Assembly (NCBI RefSeq): GCF_022129235.1
Contig: NZ_JADQAI010000001.1
Coordinates: 248,001 to 312,000, forward strand
Reading direction: 5' to 3'
DNA length: 64,000 bases
Origin: Psychrobacter sp. Ps6
GTDB taxonomy: Bacteria > Pseudomonadota > Gammaproteobacteria > Pseudomonadales > Moraxellaceae
Part shown: piece by piece, positions 47,916-56,085 of the stretch
Layout of the letters: each line of letters starts with the position of its first letter
Position numbering within the stretch: position 1 is the first letter of the stretch
The notes under the pieces: generated by a model
Database searches by the model: none
Told to the model about the DNA's origin: nothing
The model's input: only the letters and a program-made list of their open reading frames with translations
Made by a program: the position numbers and the translations under genes

Positions 47916-48296
47916 TTAATCCTTTTTGATCTTAATGACATTGTAGCTTGGATAGCCCAGTTCGATTTTATAATCGTCGCGACCACGCTCAGCTTTGACC
48001 TTGATTTTACGGTCGCCCTCTTTATATTTAACATCTTTGACACGGTATCCCATGCTGCTAACTTTATTGGCAGCTCGACGCTCGATAGCAGCTGAGTAGA
48101 CGTTTTTATCCGCTTTTTTATGCTTGTTTTTGTGCTTTTTATGCTCTTTGTTATCTTTGTAGACGTCTCCATAGATATCGTCATATACGTTATAGCCGCC
48201 AGGTGTGGTGACACAGCCAGTAGTTACCGCTAATAAAGTGGCGACAATACTGCCGGATATTACATTCTTTAGTGTTGAAAATGATAAAGCTTTCAT
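47916..48296 (-). CDS. Lipoprotein with one PepSY-like repeat
   Basis: About 126 residues from the ATG at 48296, which has GAGGACA upstream. Lipobox VTTGC (Cys28) is followed by a Lys/Asp/His-rich linker and one C-terminal domain of about 60 residues (ERRAANKVSSMGYRVKDVKYKEG and DYKIELGYPSYNVIKIKKD). The same domain occurs twice in the neighbouring gene, so the two are paralogues from local duplication. The alpha-beta pattern recalls PepSY-type domains, but this is a guess. Probably anchored in the outer membrane. Confidence 0.75.
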   Translation of the reverse strand: MKALSFSTLKNVISGSIVATLLAVTTGCVTTPGGYNVYDDIYGDVYKDNKEHKKHKNKHKKADKNVYSAAIERRAANKVSSMGYRVKDVKYKEGDRKIKVKAERGRDDYKIELGYPSYNVIKIKKD

Positions 48297-48398
48297 AAAA
48301 ATGTCCTCATAATACACTATCGTTGGATAAAGATAGTTTTCTAATATTTCAGTAAAGGGGCGTGTAGAACTGCTCTACTGACAGTAGTGTCAGCGTCA

Positions 48399-49067
48399 TC
48401 AGTCTTTTTTAACGCTAATAACGTCTAGATTTGGGTAGCTGAGCAATATCTCATACTCCTGTGAACCGCGTCTGGCCTCAATGTCAAAGACACCACGCTT
48501 GTTTTTTTCTTCAAGCTCGATATCTTCGACACGGTAACCCATAGACCTTACTTTATTGATGGCACGGCGCTTGATCGCTGGGTAACGTGATTCTCTTTTA
48601 ATGCTGTCCTCTATATCACCTTTTTTATAGCGCTTGTCATTCTTATATTTGCCATTATCTTTATGCTTATCTTTTTTATAACGGTCATTGTCTTTTTGAT
48701 ACTTGTTATCTTCCCAGTTGTTTGACCATGATCTTTTATTTGAGCTGATGAGTTTTAGAGAAGGGTAAGTGTATGTTAGCTCATAGAGCTGATTATTCTT
48801 TTTGGCAAAAGCTATCATTGCGCGATCGCCGCGATAACTGTCAGAGCGAATGTCTATAACTTGATAGCCTTTGCGGCGTAAGTCTTGGCGTAGCTGCTGG
48901 CTGACACGGTTGAAGCTATCGTTTTGCCGATTATTATCACCACGATATATGGGCTGGTTATCATAGCCTGGACCAACGACAGCACAACCGACAGTGGTAC
49001 CCAATAGGGCAACGATAAGACCAGTAGATATGGCTGTCTTAAAGGAGAACGGTTTTAGAGTTTTCAT
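48399..49067 (-). CDS. Lipoprotein with two PepSY-like repeats, paralogue of its neighbour
   Basis: 222 residues with lipobox TTVGC (Cys28). Repeat 1 (about residues 50-110) contains LRQDLRRKGYQVIDIRSDSYRG and YELTYTYPSLKLISS. A strongly basic linker rich in Lys, Asp, Asn and Tyr follows. Repeat 2 (about 160-222) contains IKRRAINKVRSMGYRVEDIELEE and YEILLSYPNLDVISVKKD. It is transcribed away from the probable Rsm-type RNA at 49380, and the GacA-type palindrome lies between the two. Function unknown. Confidence 0.75.
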   Translation of the reverse strand: MKTLKPFSFKTAISTGLIVALLGTTVGCAVVGPGYDNQPIYRGDNNRQNDSFNRVSQQLRQDLRRKGYQVIDIRSDSYRGDRAMIAFAKKNNQLYELTYTYPSLKLISSNKRSWSNNWEDNKYQKDNDRYKKDKHKDNGKYKNDKRYKKGDIEDSIKRESRYPAIKRRAINKVRSMGYRVEDIELEEKNKRGVFDIEARRGSQEYEILLSYPNLDVISVKKD

Positions 49068-49305
49068 GATGCAATATCCTATAAGGTTTCAGAGAGCTTG
49101 CGATAAGAATGCTCATATGAGTCAAAGGTAGGAGGATTCTAAAATATGTTGATACAGCCATATTCAGATAGATGTTAAAAGTCACCATTACTGAAAAGTC
49201 TATTTTTAGAAATGTTTTCTTACATTATCTATCATAGGATACGAAGCTTTATATTAAGTGTCATTTGCGTTAGTAAGTTGTAATTATTGAGGATAAATAA
49301 ATCGT

Positions 49306-49323
49306 TGTAAGCATATGCTTACA
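49306..49323. promoter_or_regulatory. GacA-type upstream activating sequence
   Basis: Perfect 18-bp palindrome TGTAAGCATATGCTTACA, which equals the TGTAAG-N6-CTTACA consensus for GacA binding upstream of rsmX, rsmY and rsmZ in pseudomonads. It is centred about 65 bases upstream of the inferred RNA start. Binding by GacA is inferred from the match. Confidence 0.85.
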
Positions 49324-49343
49324 TGCAATGACGTTTACGCGAC

Positions 49344-49372
49344 TTAACATGAGAGTGAGAGTTAGGCATTAT
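49344..49372 (+). promoter_or_regulatory. Promoter of the GGA-hairpin RNA
   Basis: -35 TTAACA (49344-49349) and -10 CATTAT (49367-49372) with a 17-base spacer, giving an inferred start near 49380. The suboptimal -10 fits an activator-dependent promoter. Confidence 0.55.
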
Positions 49373-49379
49373 GGTTACA

Positions 49380-49656
49380 CGGCATTAGGGAATGTGACTC
49401 AAGGATTGAGTTGACCGCATTAAGGATAATGATTCAATTATTAGCATCAGGATGATAATAGTAGTTGAAGTAAGGACACATACCCATTGCTGATAGCAGC
49501 AGTTAAGATTAGATGCTGTATGCAGTAATAAGGGCAGGATGCCCAGTATCACAATCACTGAATATTTGTGCAAGGATGCATAGAAAGCAGTCGTGATAGG
49601 TAACATGGATAGTTAACAATAAAACCGCATAACAATTTATTGCTATGCGGTTTTAT
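49380..49656 (+). ncRNA. Probable CsrA/RsmA-sequestering regulatory RNA (CsrB/RsmY/RsmZ type)
   Basis: About 277 bases with no ORF. Eight GGA motifs occur at 49389, 49403, 49424, 49450, 49474, 49537, 49574 and 49607. Most are in the loops of small perfect hairpins: CATT-AGGG-AATG (49383-49394), ACTCA-AGGAT-TGAGT (49397-49411), CATT-AAGGAT-AATG (49418-49431), ATC-AGGAT-GAT (49446-49456), GGGC-AGGAT-GCCC (49532-49544), TGCA-AGGA-TGCA (49569-49580) and TAAC-ATGGATA-GTTA (49601-49615). A(A/G)GGAT in a loop is the CsrA-binding consensus. A GacA-type palindrome and a promoter lie upstream and a strong terminator ends it. Such RNAs titrate CsrA/RsmA and release its target messages when GacS/GacA is active. 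The exact 5' end is inferred. Confidence 0.85.
49621..49654 (+). terminator. Intrinsic terminator of the GGA-hairpin RNA
   Basis: AAAACCGCATA pairs with TATGCGGTTTT, and the stem extends inward through CAAT/ATTG with one mismatch, ending in a T run. Confidence 0.88.
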
Positions 49657-49768
49657 CGTGTCTGGACGATGTTAATTATTATTAGCTGATATTAGCTTTT
49701 CGTTGATGCCAGATATGAAATAAGAGTTATACAATACTGCTTCTTTAATTTACGATTTGCATAATATA

Positions 49769-49798
49769 AAAAACCGCATAAATTTCTATGCGGTTTTT
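49769..49798. terminator. Second terminator with the same stem, probably for csbD
   Basis: AAAAACCGCATA pairs with TATGCGGTTTTT around a 6-base loop. The stem is the same as that of the terminator 115 bases to the left. Position fits the 3' end of the minus-strand csbD transcript. Confidence 0.85.
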
Positions 49799-49849
49799 AT
49801 TTTATCTGCTTTGAAAAAGACACTATTTATATTTCTCAAAGAAAATTTA

Positions 49850-50053
49850 TTAGTAATTGTTTTCGCGGCGCCAGTCATCTACTTCGCGCTCAGCATGGTC
49901 TTGAGCATGGCCATAACGCTCTTGTACACGGCCAACCAGCTTATCACGGCTGCCTTCAACTTGATCTAAATCATCATCGGTCAGCTCGCCCCATTTTTGT
50001 TTTACTGAGCCTTTTAGCTGTTTCCATTCGCCTTTTAGAGTATTCTCGTTCAT
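49850..50053 (-). CDS. CsbD-family stress protein
   Basis: 67-residue hydrophilic protein: MNENTLKGEWKQLKGSVKQ then KWGELTDDDLDQVEGSRDKLVGR, the CsbD signature, ending with a charged tail. CsbD-like proteins (YjbJ in E. coli) are abundant under general stress; the molecular role is unknown. Preceded by an AGGAATAT ribosome binding site. Confidence 0.93.
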   Translation of the reverse strand: MNENTLKGEWKQLKGSVKQKWGELTDDDLDQVEGSRDKLVGRVQERYGHAQDHAEREVDDWRRENNY

Positions 50054-50423
50054 AGTTATATTCCTTTTTCTTTAATTAATATATGTAATATAGTTTTTAA
50101 TTACTTTTCATAGTAGCTCTTTTTACTAGTTCTACTAATTTATTAATTTTTTTATTTTAGTAGTTCACAAGTATTGTTGGCTGTTACCAATTATCTTGTG
50201 GTATTAAATATAGGACGTTTCAATTCAGCTGTCTGTATTTGCTATGTTTATAGTGTTACTTAATTATAGTGAGCGTGCATTATGTGTTACCTGCCAGCTC
50301 GCTGTAGTAGCAAAGCGTAAATTACGTCTGTCGTGCGTAATAAAAATGCTCAAATCAATAATTGTCATTAAGTAAGAATAAGATAAAAAAACCAATATTA
50401 CGTAAAATATGTGGTCTAAGAAT

Positions 50424-50460
50424 AAAAAGCAGAAACCTAAAAATGGGTCACTGCTTTTTT
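50424..50460 (-). terminator. Terminator adjoining the oxidoreductase remnant
   Basis: AAAAAGCAG pairs with CTGCTTTTT around an 18-base loop that can form an inner ACC/GGT pairing. On the minus strand it lies directly after the stop of the remnant. Confidence 0.65.
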
Positions 50461-50626
50461 ATTTTGCAACATGGAATAAGAGCCAGCTTGTATATAAGCG
50501 CATTAACGTAGAGCCAGGGATTTGACCAACATCAGCCATATTTTCTTCCACGGCGGCTTTGGCTAAGCGATTGGACAAGGTGATACCACAAGGCAATATA
50601 AACGGTGAAAAAACAGGTGATGTCAT
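50459..50626 (-). pseudogene. Truncated N-terminus of an NADH:flavin oxidoreductase (Old Yellow Enzyme family)
   Basis: A 55-codon ORF from ATG 50626. The first 45 residues (VFSPFILPCGITLSNRLAKA, then AAVEENMADVGQIPGS and LMRLYTSW) match the conserved beginning of OYE-family oxidoreductases, normally 370-430 residues. Similarity stops after TSW and a stop follows nine residues later, so almost the whole barrel is deleted. It is divergent from a TetR gene 250 bases away, a common arrangement for an intact OYE gene and its regulator. Confidence 0.7.
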
Positions 50627-50877
50627 GATAGCAGCCTAAAATTATTGTTTTGTGAAGCGTGCGTTCTACTATGAATTTGGCTATAGACTTATCGTTTAAA
50701 TGACTATAACCTTATAGTTGAAACATAGTTAGTAAAAATTATTGTGGGTTTAAAAATGACGAGTCTAAAAATAGTGATCGATATGTGCCTATCATCACAC
50801 TTTTTTAGCACAATAGCACTTTAGGTAAATTACTGGCGTGTTGACATCATCATTTATCGAGTAGGGATACCTCTGTA

Positions 50878-51579
50878 TTGAATGCATTAGTGCAAAATGA
50901 AGCCGTACCTATAGAATCAAAACGTGAGCTGGCAAAAGCCAAGACGCGGCGTGCCTTATTAAAAAGTGCGTTACGGCTCTATAGCCTAGAAGGCGCTCGC
51001 GGTATGAGCATGAATAAAGTGGCTAAAGGGGCTGGCATTGCGCAGCCCAGTTTTTATAATCATTTTGAAAGCTTGGATGCGTTACAGAACGAGCTCAGCG
51101 CTCAGTTAAAAGACAACTATCTATCGCCGATGCGGCTGGCATGGGTCAATATGCTCAAGGACTATGACGTACTGACTAAGGATGAGTTTAATCGGCAGTG
51201 TCAGCAATGTCTGATAATGATTTTTGATTCAGCGTTTCAGAATATTGCGCTGTTTCAGCATTTGCTCGAAGATCGTCCTCGATTCACTGCCGATATAGAG
51301 AACCAATCCTCACTCAATAATGGACTGGGTAATCTAGTCAGCGAAATACAAGAGGAATGGACAGAGATATTTATTCAAGGATTGCAGCTATCCAATCGTT
51401 CTTGTGAACGCAGCGCTGTCAATCTCTGTGTGGATATGGCAGCGGCGCAAGTACATGAGCTGATATTGGGCTGTCATCAGCAGCGCTACTCGAGGGAGCA
51501 AGCGATTGCCACCTTGAATGTCAGCTTTGACGCACTGTTCGCCAATTTTTTGCAAGGAAGCAACCATAGCGAGTCATGA
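50878..51579 (+). CDS. TetR-family transcriptional regulator
   Basis: 233 residues from a TTG start; no ATG is available before the HTH. N-terminal domain: KTRRALLKSALRLYSLEGARG, then MNKVAKGAGIAQPSFYNHFES. The C-terminal ligand domain (about 150 residues) is generic. It is followed after 43 bases by a molybdopterin oxidoreductase gene and preceded by a divergent OYE remnant; it may control either or both. Confidence 0.88.
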   Translation: MNALVQNEAVPIESKRELAKAKTRRALLKSALRLYSLEGARGMSMNKVAKGAGIAQPSFYNHFESLDALQNELSAQLKDNYLSPMRLAWVNMLKDYDVLTKDEFNRQCQQCLIMIFDSAFQNIALFQHLLEDRPRFTADIENQSSLNNGLGNLVSEIQEEWTEIFIQGLQLSNRSCERSAVNLCVDMAAAQVHELILGCHQQRYSREQAIATLNVSFDALFANFLQGSNHSES

Positions 51580-51622
51580 TAAACATCATGAAAGCTAGGA
51601 TTTATAAAACACAAAAGGGAGT

Positions 51623-53827
51623 ATGACTATGGCCACTACAGCGGCTAGCGCGACGGACAACGAACAAATCCACTTTAGAACCTGTACTTTATGCGAGGCC
51701 ATGTGCGGCGTCGAGATCAAGCACGACGGCGAAAAAGTCTTATCGATTAAAGGGGATAAAAACGATCCTTTTTCTCAAGGCTACATTTGCCCAAAAGCCA
51801 CGGCTTTGCAGGATTTGTACGAAGACCCTGATCGTTTGCGAGGACCTGTCGAAAGAACGGCGGATGGTTGGAAATCGATCAGTTGGCCAGAGGCGTTAGA
51901 TAAAGTTGCTGCAGGTATCCAGTCCGTTCAGCAAAAATATGGTCAAAACGCATTTGGGGTGTATTTGGGTAACCCGAATGTCCATAACATGGGTGGTATG
52001 TTGACCATTAAACAGTTACTGACCAGCCTAAAGACGCGTAGTCGTTTTTCTGCGACCTCAATTGACCAACTGCCACACCATATCGTCAGCATGCATCTGT
52101 TCGGTCACATGCTGCGTATACCAGTCCCCGATGTGAATCGTACGCAGTATATGCTCATCATCGGTGGCAACCCGCTGGCGTCTAATGGCAGCATCATGAC
52201 TGCGCCAAACATGCGTCAAAAACTAAAAGACATCAAAGCTCGCAATGGCAAAGTGGTGGTGATCGATCCAAGGCGTACCGAAACCGCAGACATTGCCAGC
52301 GAACACCACTTTATTCGCCCAGCGACAGACGTATTGTTGCTACTGGCCATGCTCAATGAAATCTACGCCCAAGGCTACGCCAAGGTAGATAGCCGAGTGG
52401 CAGAGTTAGCACCAGAGATTGATCGTATTGAATCATTTGCAGAAGGATTCACCCCTGAGTCAGTAGCAGATATTACAGGCATTACCGCCACTGAAATCAA
52501 ACGTATCGTCAAAGAGTTTTGTGAAGCTGAAAGCTCGGTTTGTTATGGTCGTATGGGTATCTCAGTGCAAGAGTTTGGCTTGCTCAGCCAGTATCTCTCT
52601 ATGGTCATCAATATCGTCACAGGACGCTTAGATGAAGTAGGCGGACTCATGTTCCCGAATCCTGCTGTCGATGTGGTCAATAGCTCGGGCCCAGGTTATT
52701 TGGGCAAACGTCACAGCCGCGTGAGTAATCTGCCTGATTTTAATGGCGAATATCCAGTGGTTGCGATGGCCGATGAGATGCTGGTAGAAGGAGAAGGTCA
52801 ATTAAAGGGCTTTATGACTGTCGCGGGTAACCCTGTGCTCAGCACGCCAAATGGCGAAAAATTGAATGAGGCATTATCAGGATTGGAGTTTATGGTGTCG
52901 CTTGATTACTTTGTGACCGAGACCAGTCGCCATGCCAATATCATCCTGCCGCCTGTCTCGCCACTCGAGCGCGACCATTACGACATTACGTTTAATGGTT
53001 TTGCCGTACACAATGTTGCCAAATACTCGCCCGCCTTATTTAGCAAAACAGAGAATGAAAAGCATGACTGGGAAATTTATCTAGAGCTTGCCGATCGTTT
53101 GGATAAAGACGCGCCAGAAGCAATGCAAAAAGAACGTGCCGCGACCAAAGCCTTTGGACCGAAGTTCTTACTTGAGCAAGGTCTCAAATATGGACCTTAT
53201 AAAGACGTCACATTAGACACGCTAATAGATAATCCGCATGGTATCGACCTAGGACCTTTGCATCGTATGTTGCCAGAGGCTATCAAGCATGCCAATAAGC
53301 AAATCAATCTTAATGTTGATTTTTATCAGGCAGATTTGGCACGGGTCAAAGAGATGATGCAGCAGTACGATGATCAAGAGATTTTGCTCATTGGTCGTCG
53401 CCATGTGCGTAGCAACAACTCATGGCTGCACAATAGCTATCGATTGGTCAAAGGTAAATCTCGTTGTACGTTGATGCTGCATCCACAAACGGCAGTGCAG
53501 CACGGTATTACAGACGGGCAAGATGTGAGAGTGACCTCTCGAGTAGGCAGTGTGGTCATTGCAGCAGAAGTGACCGATGAGCTGATGCCAGGCGTGGTCA
53601 GCATTCCGCATGGCTTTGGTCACGGACGTAAAGGGGTTAAGCAAAAGATTGCGCAAGCGCATGCCGGTGTGAGTGTTAATGACTTAACAGACGATACCTT
53701 AATTGATCAGTTAAGTGGTAATGCCGCCGTGAATGGTGTGCCTGTGCAGTTAGAGGCGTTGGGTGCTAACGCAGACGATGTGGCTAATGCGGTATTAGAA
53801 AATTCAGCAGACAGCGCAATGGCTTAA
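51623..53827 (+). CDS. Molybdopterin-dependent oxidoreductase with 4Fe-4S cluster
   Basis: 734-residue member of the formate dehydrogenase/DMSO reductase superfamily. The N-terminal cluster ligands are Cys21, Cys24, Cys28 and Cys56 (RTCTLCEAMCGVEI and GYICPKA). Bis-MGD-binding parts follow (IGGNPLASNGS, VVIDPRRTETADIA) and the C-terminal molydopterin dinucleotide-binding domain contains HPQTAVQHGITDGQDV. No Tat signal is seen, so it is probably cytoplasmic. Substrate unknown; no electron-transfer subunit gene is adjacent. Co-directional with the TetR gene. Confidence 0.9.
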   Translation: MTMATTAASATDNEQIHFRTCTLCEAMCGVEIKHDGEKVLSIKGDKNDPFSQGYICPKATALQDLYEDPDRLRGPVERTADGWKSISWPEALDKVAAGIQSVQQKYGQNAFGVYLGNPNVHNMGGMLTIKQLLTSLKTRSRFSATSIDQLPHHIVSMHLFGHMLRIPVPDVNRTQYMLIIGGNPLASNGSIMTAPNMRQKLKDIKARNGKVVVIDPRRTETADIASEHHFIRPATDVLLLLAMLNEIYAQGYAKVDSRVAELAPEIDRIESFAEGFTPESVADITGITATEIKRIVKEFCEAESSVCYGRMGISVQEFGLLSQYLSMVINIVTGRLDEVGGLMFPNPAVDVVNSSGPGYLGKRHSRVSNLPDFNGEYPVVAMADEMLVEGEGQLKGFMTVAGNPVLSTPNGEKLNEALSGLEFMVSLDYFVTETSRHANIILPPVSPLERDHYDITFNGFAVHNVAKYSPALFSKTENEKHDWEIYLELADRLDKDAPEAMQKERAATKAFGPKFLLEQGLKYGPYKDVTLDTLIDNPHGIDLGPLHRMLPEAIKHANKQINLNVDFYQADLARVKEMMQQYDDQEILLIGRRHVRSNNSWLHNSYRLVKGKSRCTLMLHPQTAVQHGITDGQDVRVTSRVGSVVIAAEVTDELMPGVVSIPHGFGHGRKGVKQKIAQAHAGVSVNDLTDDTLIDQLSGNAAVNGVPVQLEALGANADDVANAVLENSADSAMA

Positions 53828-53848
53828 ACTCAGTTTTTATGTCAAAGC

Positions 53849-53885
53849 AAAAAACGGTGCTTACCTAATATAAGCGCCGTTTTTT
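53849..53885. terminator. Intrinsic terminator
   Basis: CGGTGCTTA pairs with TAAGCGCCG (one wobble pair), with A6 before and T6 after, between the convergent oxidoreductase and dadA genes. Confidence 0.8.
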
Positions 53886-53921
53886 ATGGGCATAACTTTG
53901 ATATATTATTTCAATATTAGG

Positions 53922-55247
53922 TCAATCGCTTGCTCCTACAAAGTCAAAATCAACGTTGGGCGTTTCGCCTTGTATCAATAAGCTGATGGCTTTTGCAGAG
54001 CCGCAAGCATGCGTCCAGCCTAACGTACCATGTCCTGTATTGAGCCATAGGTTGTCAAAAGTGGCTGAAGTATTGTGGCTACCATGCTTGACTTGACCAC
54101 AGTGTGCACGACCAATTAAAGGTACATTGGATGGGGTCATGGGCCGCAGTCCTGTCCAATATTGCACAGAATTTGCGATGATGCCCTTTGGAAATAATTG
54201 CTGCACGCGACGAGTAATGGCCTCACAGCGTGTGGTATTCAAATTTAAATTATAGCCATTAAATTCTGCGGTGCCAGCCACTCGCAACTTATCACCCAAA
54301 CGTGAAGTCACCAGCTTAAACTCATCATCAATGAGGCTCACAAAAGGCGCTAAATGCGGCGCTCGTGGATTGACCGTATAGGTGGCTGAATAGCCCTTTG
54401 CTGGAAAGATAGGCACGCGAATATCCAACGGTTTTAACAGAGGGACGCTATAGCTGCCAAGCGCAACCACATGACTATCAGCGCTAAAGGTTTGCGCGTT
54501 TTCGCTTTTTGGCCGAATGGTAATGCTATGCACATGCGGACGCGCAGAGTGAGCGTCAGTATTAAGCGCTAAAATCTCAGTATCATATAAGAACTGTACA
54601 CCCGCATCGATGCAGCGCTGTGCCAAGCGCTGCGTAAACAGATGCGCATTGCCAGACTCGTCGCGGCTGGTATAGGTTGCGCCTGTGAGTTTATGTGCAA
54701 TGGGATAGAGTGCTGGTTCCAAGTTAACGGCATTATTGATACCAATCACATGGCGCTCACAACCAAGCGCCTGCATACGCTCAGTGGGTTCAATCGCCGC
54801 ATCAAACTCCGCTTGGCTGGTATAAAAGTGCATGATACCGCGCGTTTGCTGCTCATAATTGATACCGATATCTGCGCGTAGTTGCTGTAAGGCGTCGCGA
54901 GAATACAACCCTAAGCGCACCATTTGCACCAGATTGGCATCGGCTCTATCAGCGCGGCACTCTTGCAAAAATTGCATGGCCCATTTGAGCTGATCCTTGT
55001 CCGCACGCAGGCGAAACAGTAGCGGCGCATCCTCTTTAAACAGCCACTTGAGCGCTTTCATTGGCGTCGCAGGATTGGCCCACGGCGTGGCATGAGAGAC
55101 CGATATTTGACCACCATTGGCAAAGGACGTCTGCATCCCTGCTGCCGACTCACGCTCGATCACGGTCACATCATAGCCTGCTTGACGTAGATACCATGCG
55201 GTGGTCACGCCCACCACGCCTGCTCCGAGTACCGCAATATGTGTCAT
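53922..55247 (-). CDS. dadA: D-amino acid dehydrogenase
   Basis: FAD enzyme oxidising D-amino acids to 2-oxo acids and passing electrons to the respiratory chain. About 441 residues starting MTHIAVLGAGVVGVTTAWYL (Rossmann GxGxxG), with QTSFANGGQIS and the C-terminal YWTGLRPMTPSNVPLIG and LNTGHGTLGWTHACGSA, which are DadA signatures. Longer frames begin at 55265 or 55274, but the family N-terminus begins at 55247. The alanine racemase gene dadX is not in the window. Four-fold overlap with ygfZ is absent; both are on the minus strand. Confidence 0.93.
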   Translation of the reverse strand: MTHIAVLGAGVVGVTTAWYLRQAGYDVTVIERESAAGMQTSFANGGQISVSHATPWANPATPMKALKWLFKEDAPLLFRLRADKDQLKWAMQFLQECRADRADANLVQMVRLGLYSRDALQQLRADIGINYEQQTRGIMHFYTSQAEFDAAIEPTERMQALGCERHVIGINNAVNLEPALYPIAHKLTGATYTSRDESGNAHLFTQRLAQRCIDAGVQFLYDTEILALNTDAHSARPHVHSITIRPKSENAQTFSADSHVVALGSYSVPLLKPLDIRVPIFPAKGYSATYTVNPRAPHLAPFVSLIDDEFKLVTSRLGDKLRVAGTAEFNGYNLNLNTTRCEAITRRVQQLFPKGIIANSVQYWTGLRPMTPSNVPLIGRAHCGQVKHGSHNTSATFDNLWLNTGHGTLGWTHACGSAKAISLLIQGETPNVDFDFVGASD

Positions 55248-55332
55248 GGGATTCTCTATGCTCATGTTAATCATGATGGTAGCCGTATATTAGCTTGCCA
55301 TCACCGTTGCTGTGCAGCTTTCTTGATTCGAA

Positions 55333-56085
55333 TTATTTTGGGCGCGCAACATCCACCTGTAGCGCTGCTGGCAAGTCTAGTATGCTAAGCGTACTTTCTG
55401 CCAATTGTTCAGGACGTGCCACGACAAGTGCAGTAAAGCCATTGTCATTTTCTATCGCATTCACCACTTGGATTTTATCAAGTTTGTCGCCTGCTGCTGG
55501 CACCGCGCCGCTACCTTTTACATAATGTAAAAATGCTTTTGGTGCAGATTTAAAATAAATACGGGCGATGACTTCTTGGCCCAAATAGCAGCCCTTATCG
55601 TAGTCCATGCCGCCGCGTTGATGCAGGCGCAGCTCTTGTGGCTGAAACTCGCTTTGAGTCGCCGCGACAATCCAATAATTACCAGTCGCCAGGCTGCATT
55701 CCATCCACGCCTGAGTGTCGGTGGCGGTATTGTGATCGTCCTTATGACTAAAGGTTGGTTCGTCTGCTAACACGCAAGGATAAATCGCGATCGACTCACT
55801 GGTATCAAATTTAGAAAACGCGCCAAACTTTTTTAAATGAGCTTGTAAGGCTTCTGCACAATCGCTGCTGATGACCACATCATAGTGCTTCTCGGCTTGT
55901 TTCTTAATCCAAATACCAAATTCGATCCGACCTTTTAAGTTGCAGATTGCAGCGGCTTGATAGCTAAGCCCAAGCTTGGTGACATCGCAAGTCAATTGCC
56001 CTTGCAAGAATTTTTCGGCATCCTCGCCTTGAATGGTCAACTGTGAAAACTGCGGCAATGCAGCGCTGTTTGGAGACTGAGTCAT
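55333..56085 (-). CDS. ygfZ: tRNA-modifying protein YgfZ (folate-binding)
   Basis: 250-residue member of the GcvT-like YgfZ family, which uses tetrahydrofolate and helps Fe-S enzymes such as MiaB. The signature MDYKGCYLGQEVIAR-like element is present as YDKGCYLGQEVIARIY, including the conserved Cys. N-terminal QGEDAEKFLQGQLTCDV also matches. It is shorter than E. coli YgfZ (326), as in related genera. It lies upstream of dadA on the same strand. Confidence 0.92.
   Translation of the reverse strand: MTQSPNSAALPQFSQLTIQGEDAEKFLQGQLTCDVTKLGLSYQAAAICNLKGRIEFGIWIKKQAEKHYDVVISSDCAEALQAHLKKFGAFSKFDTSESIAIYPCVLADEPTFSHKDDHNTATDTQAWMECSLATGNYWIVAATQSEFQPQELRLHQRGGMDYDKGCYLGQEVIARIYFKSAPKAFLHYVKGSGAVPAAGDKLDKIQVVNAIENDNGFTALVVARPEQLAESTLSILDLPAALQVDVARPK

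Larger units (their letters stand above)
50054..50877. other. Intergenic region with an oxidoreductase remnant
   Basis: About 820 A+T-rich bases. Contents are the csbD promoter region, a terminator at 50424-50460, a truncated Old Yellow Enzyme start at 50459-50626 on the minus strand, and the upstream region of the TetR gene. Confidence 0.6.
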
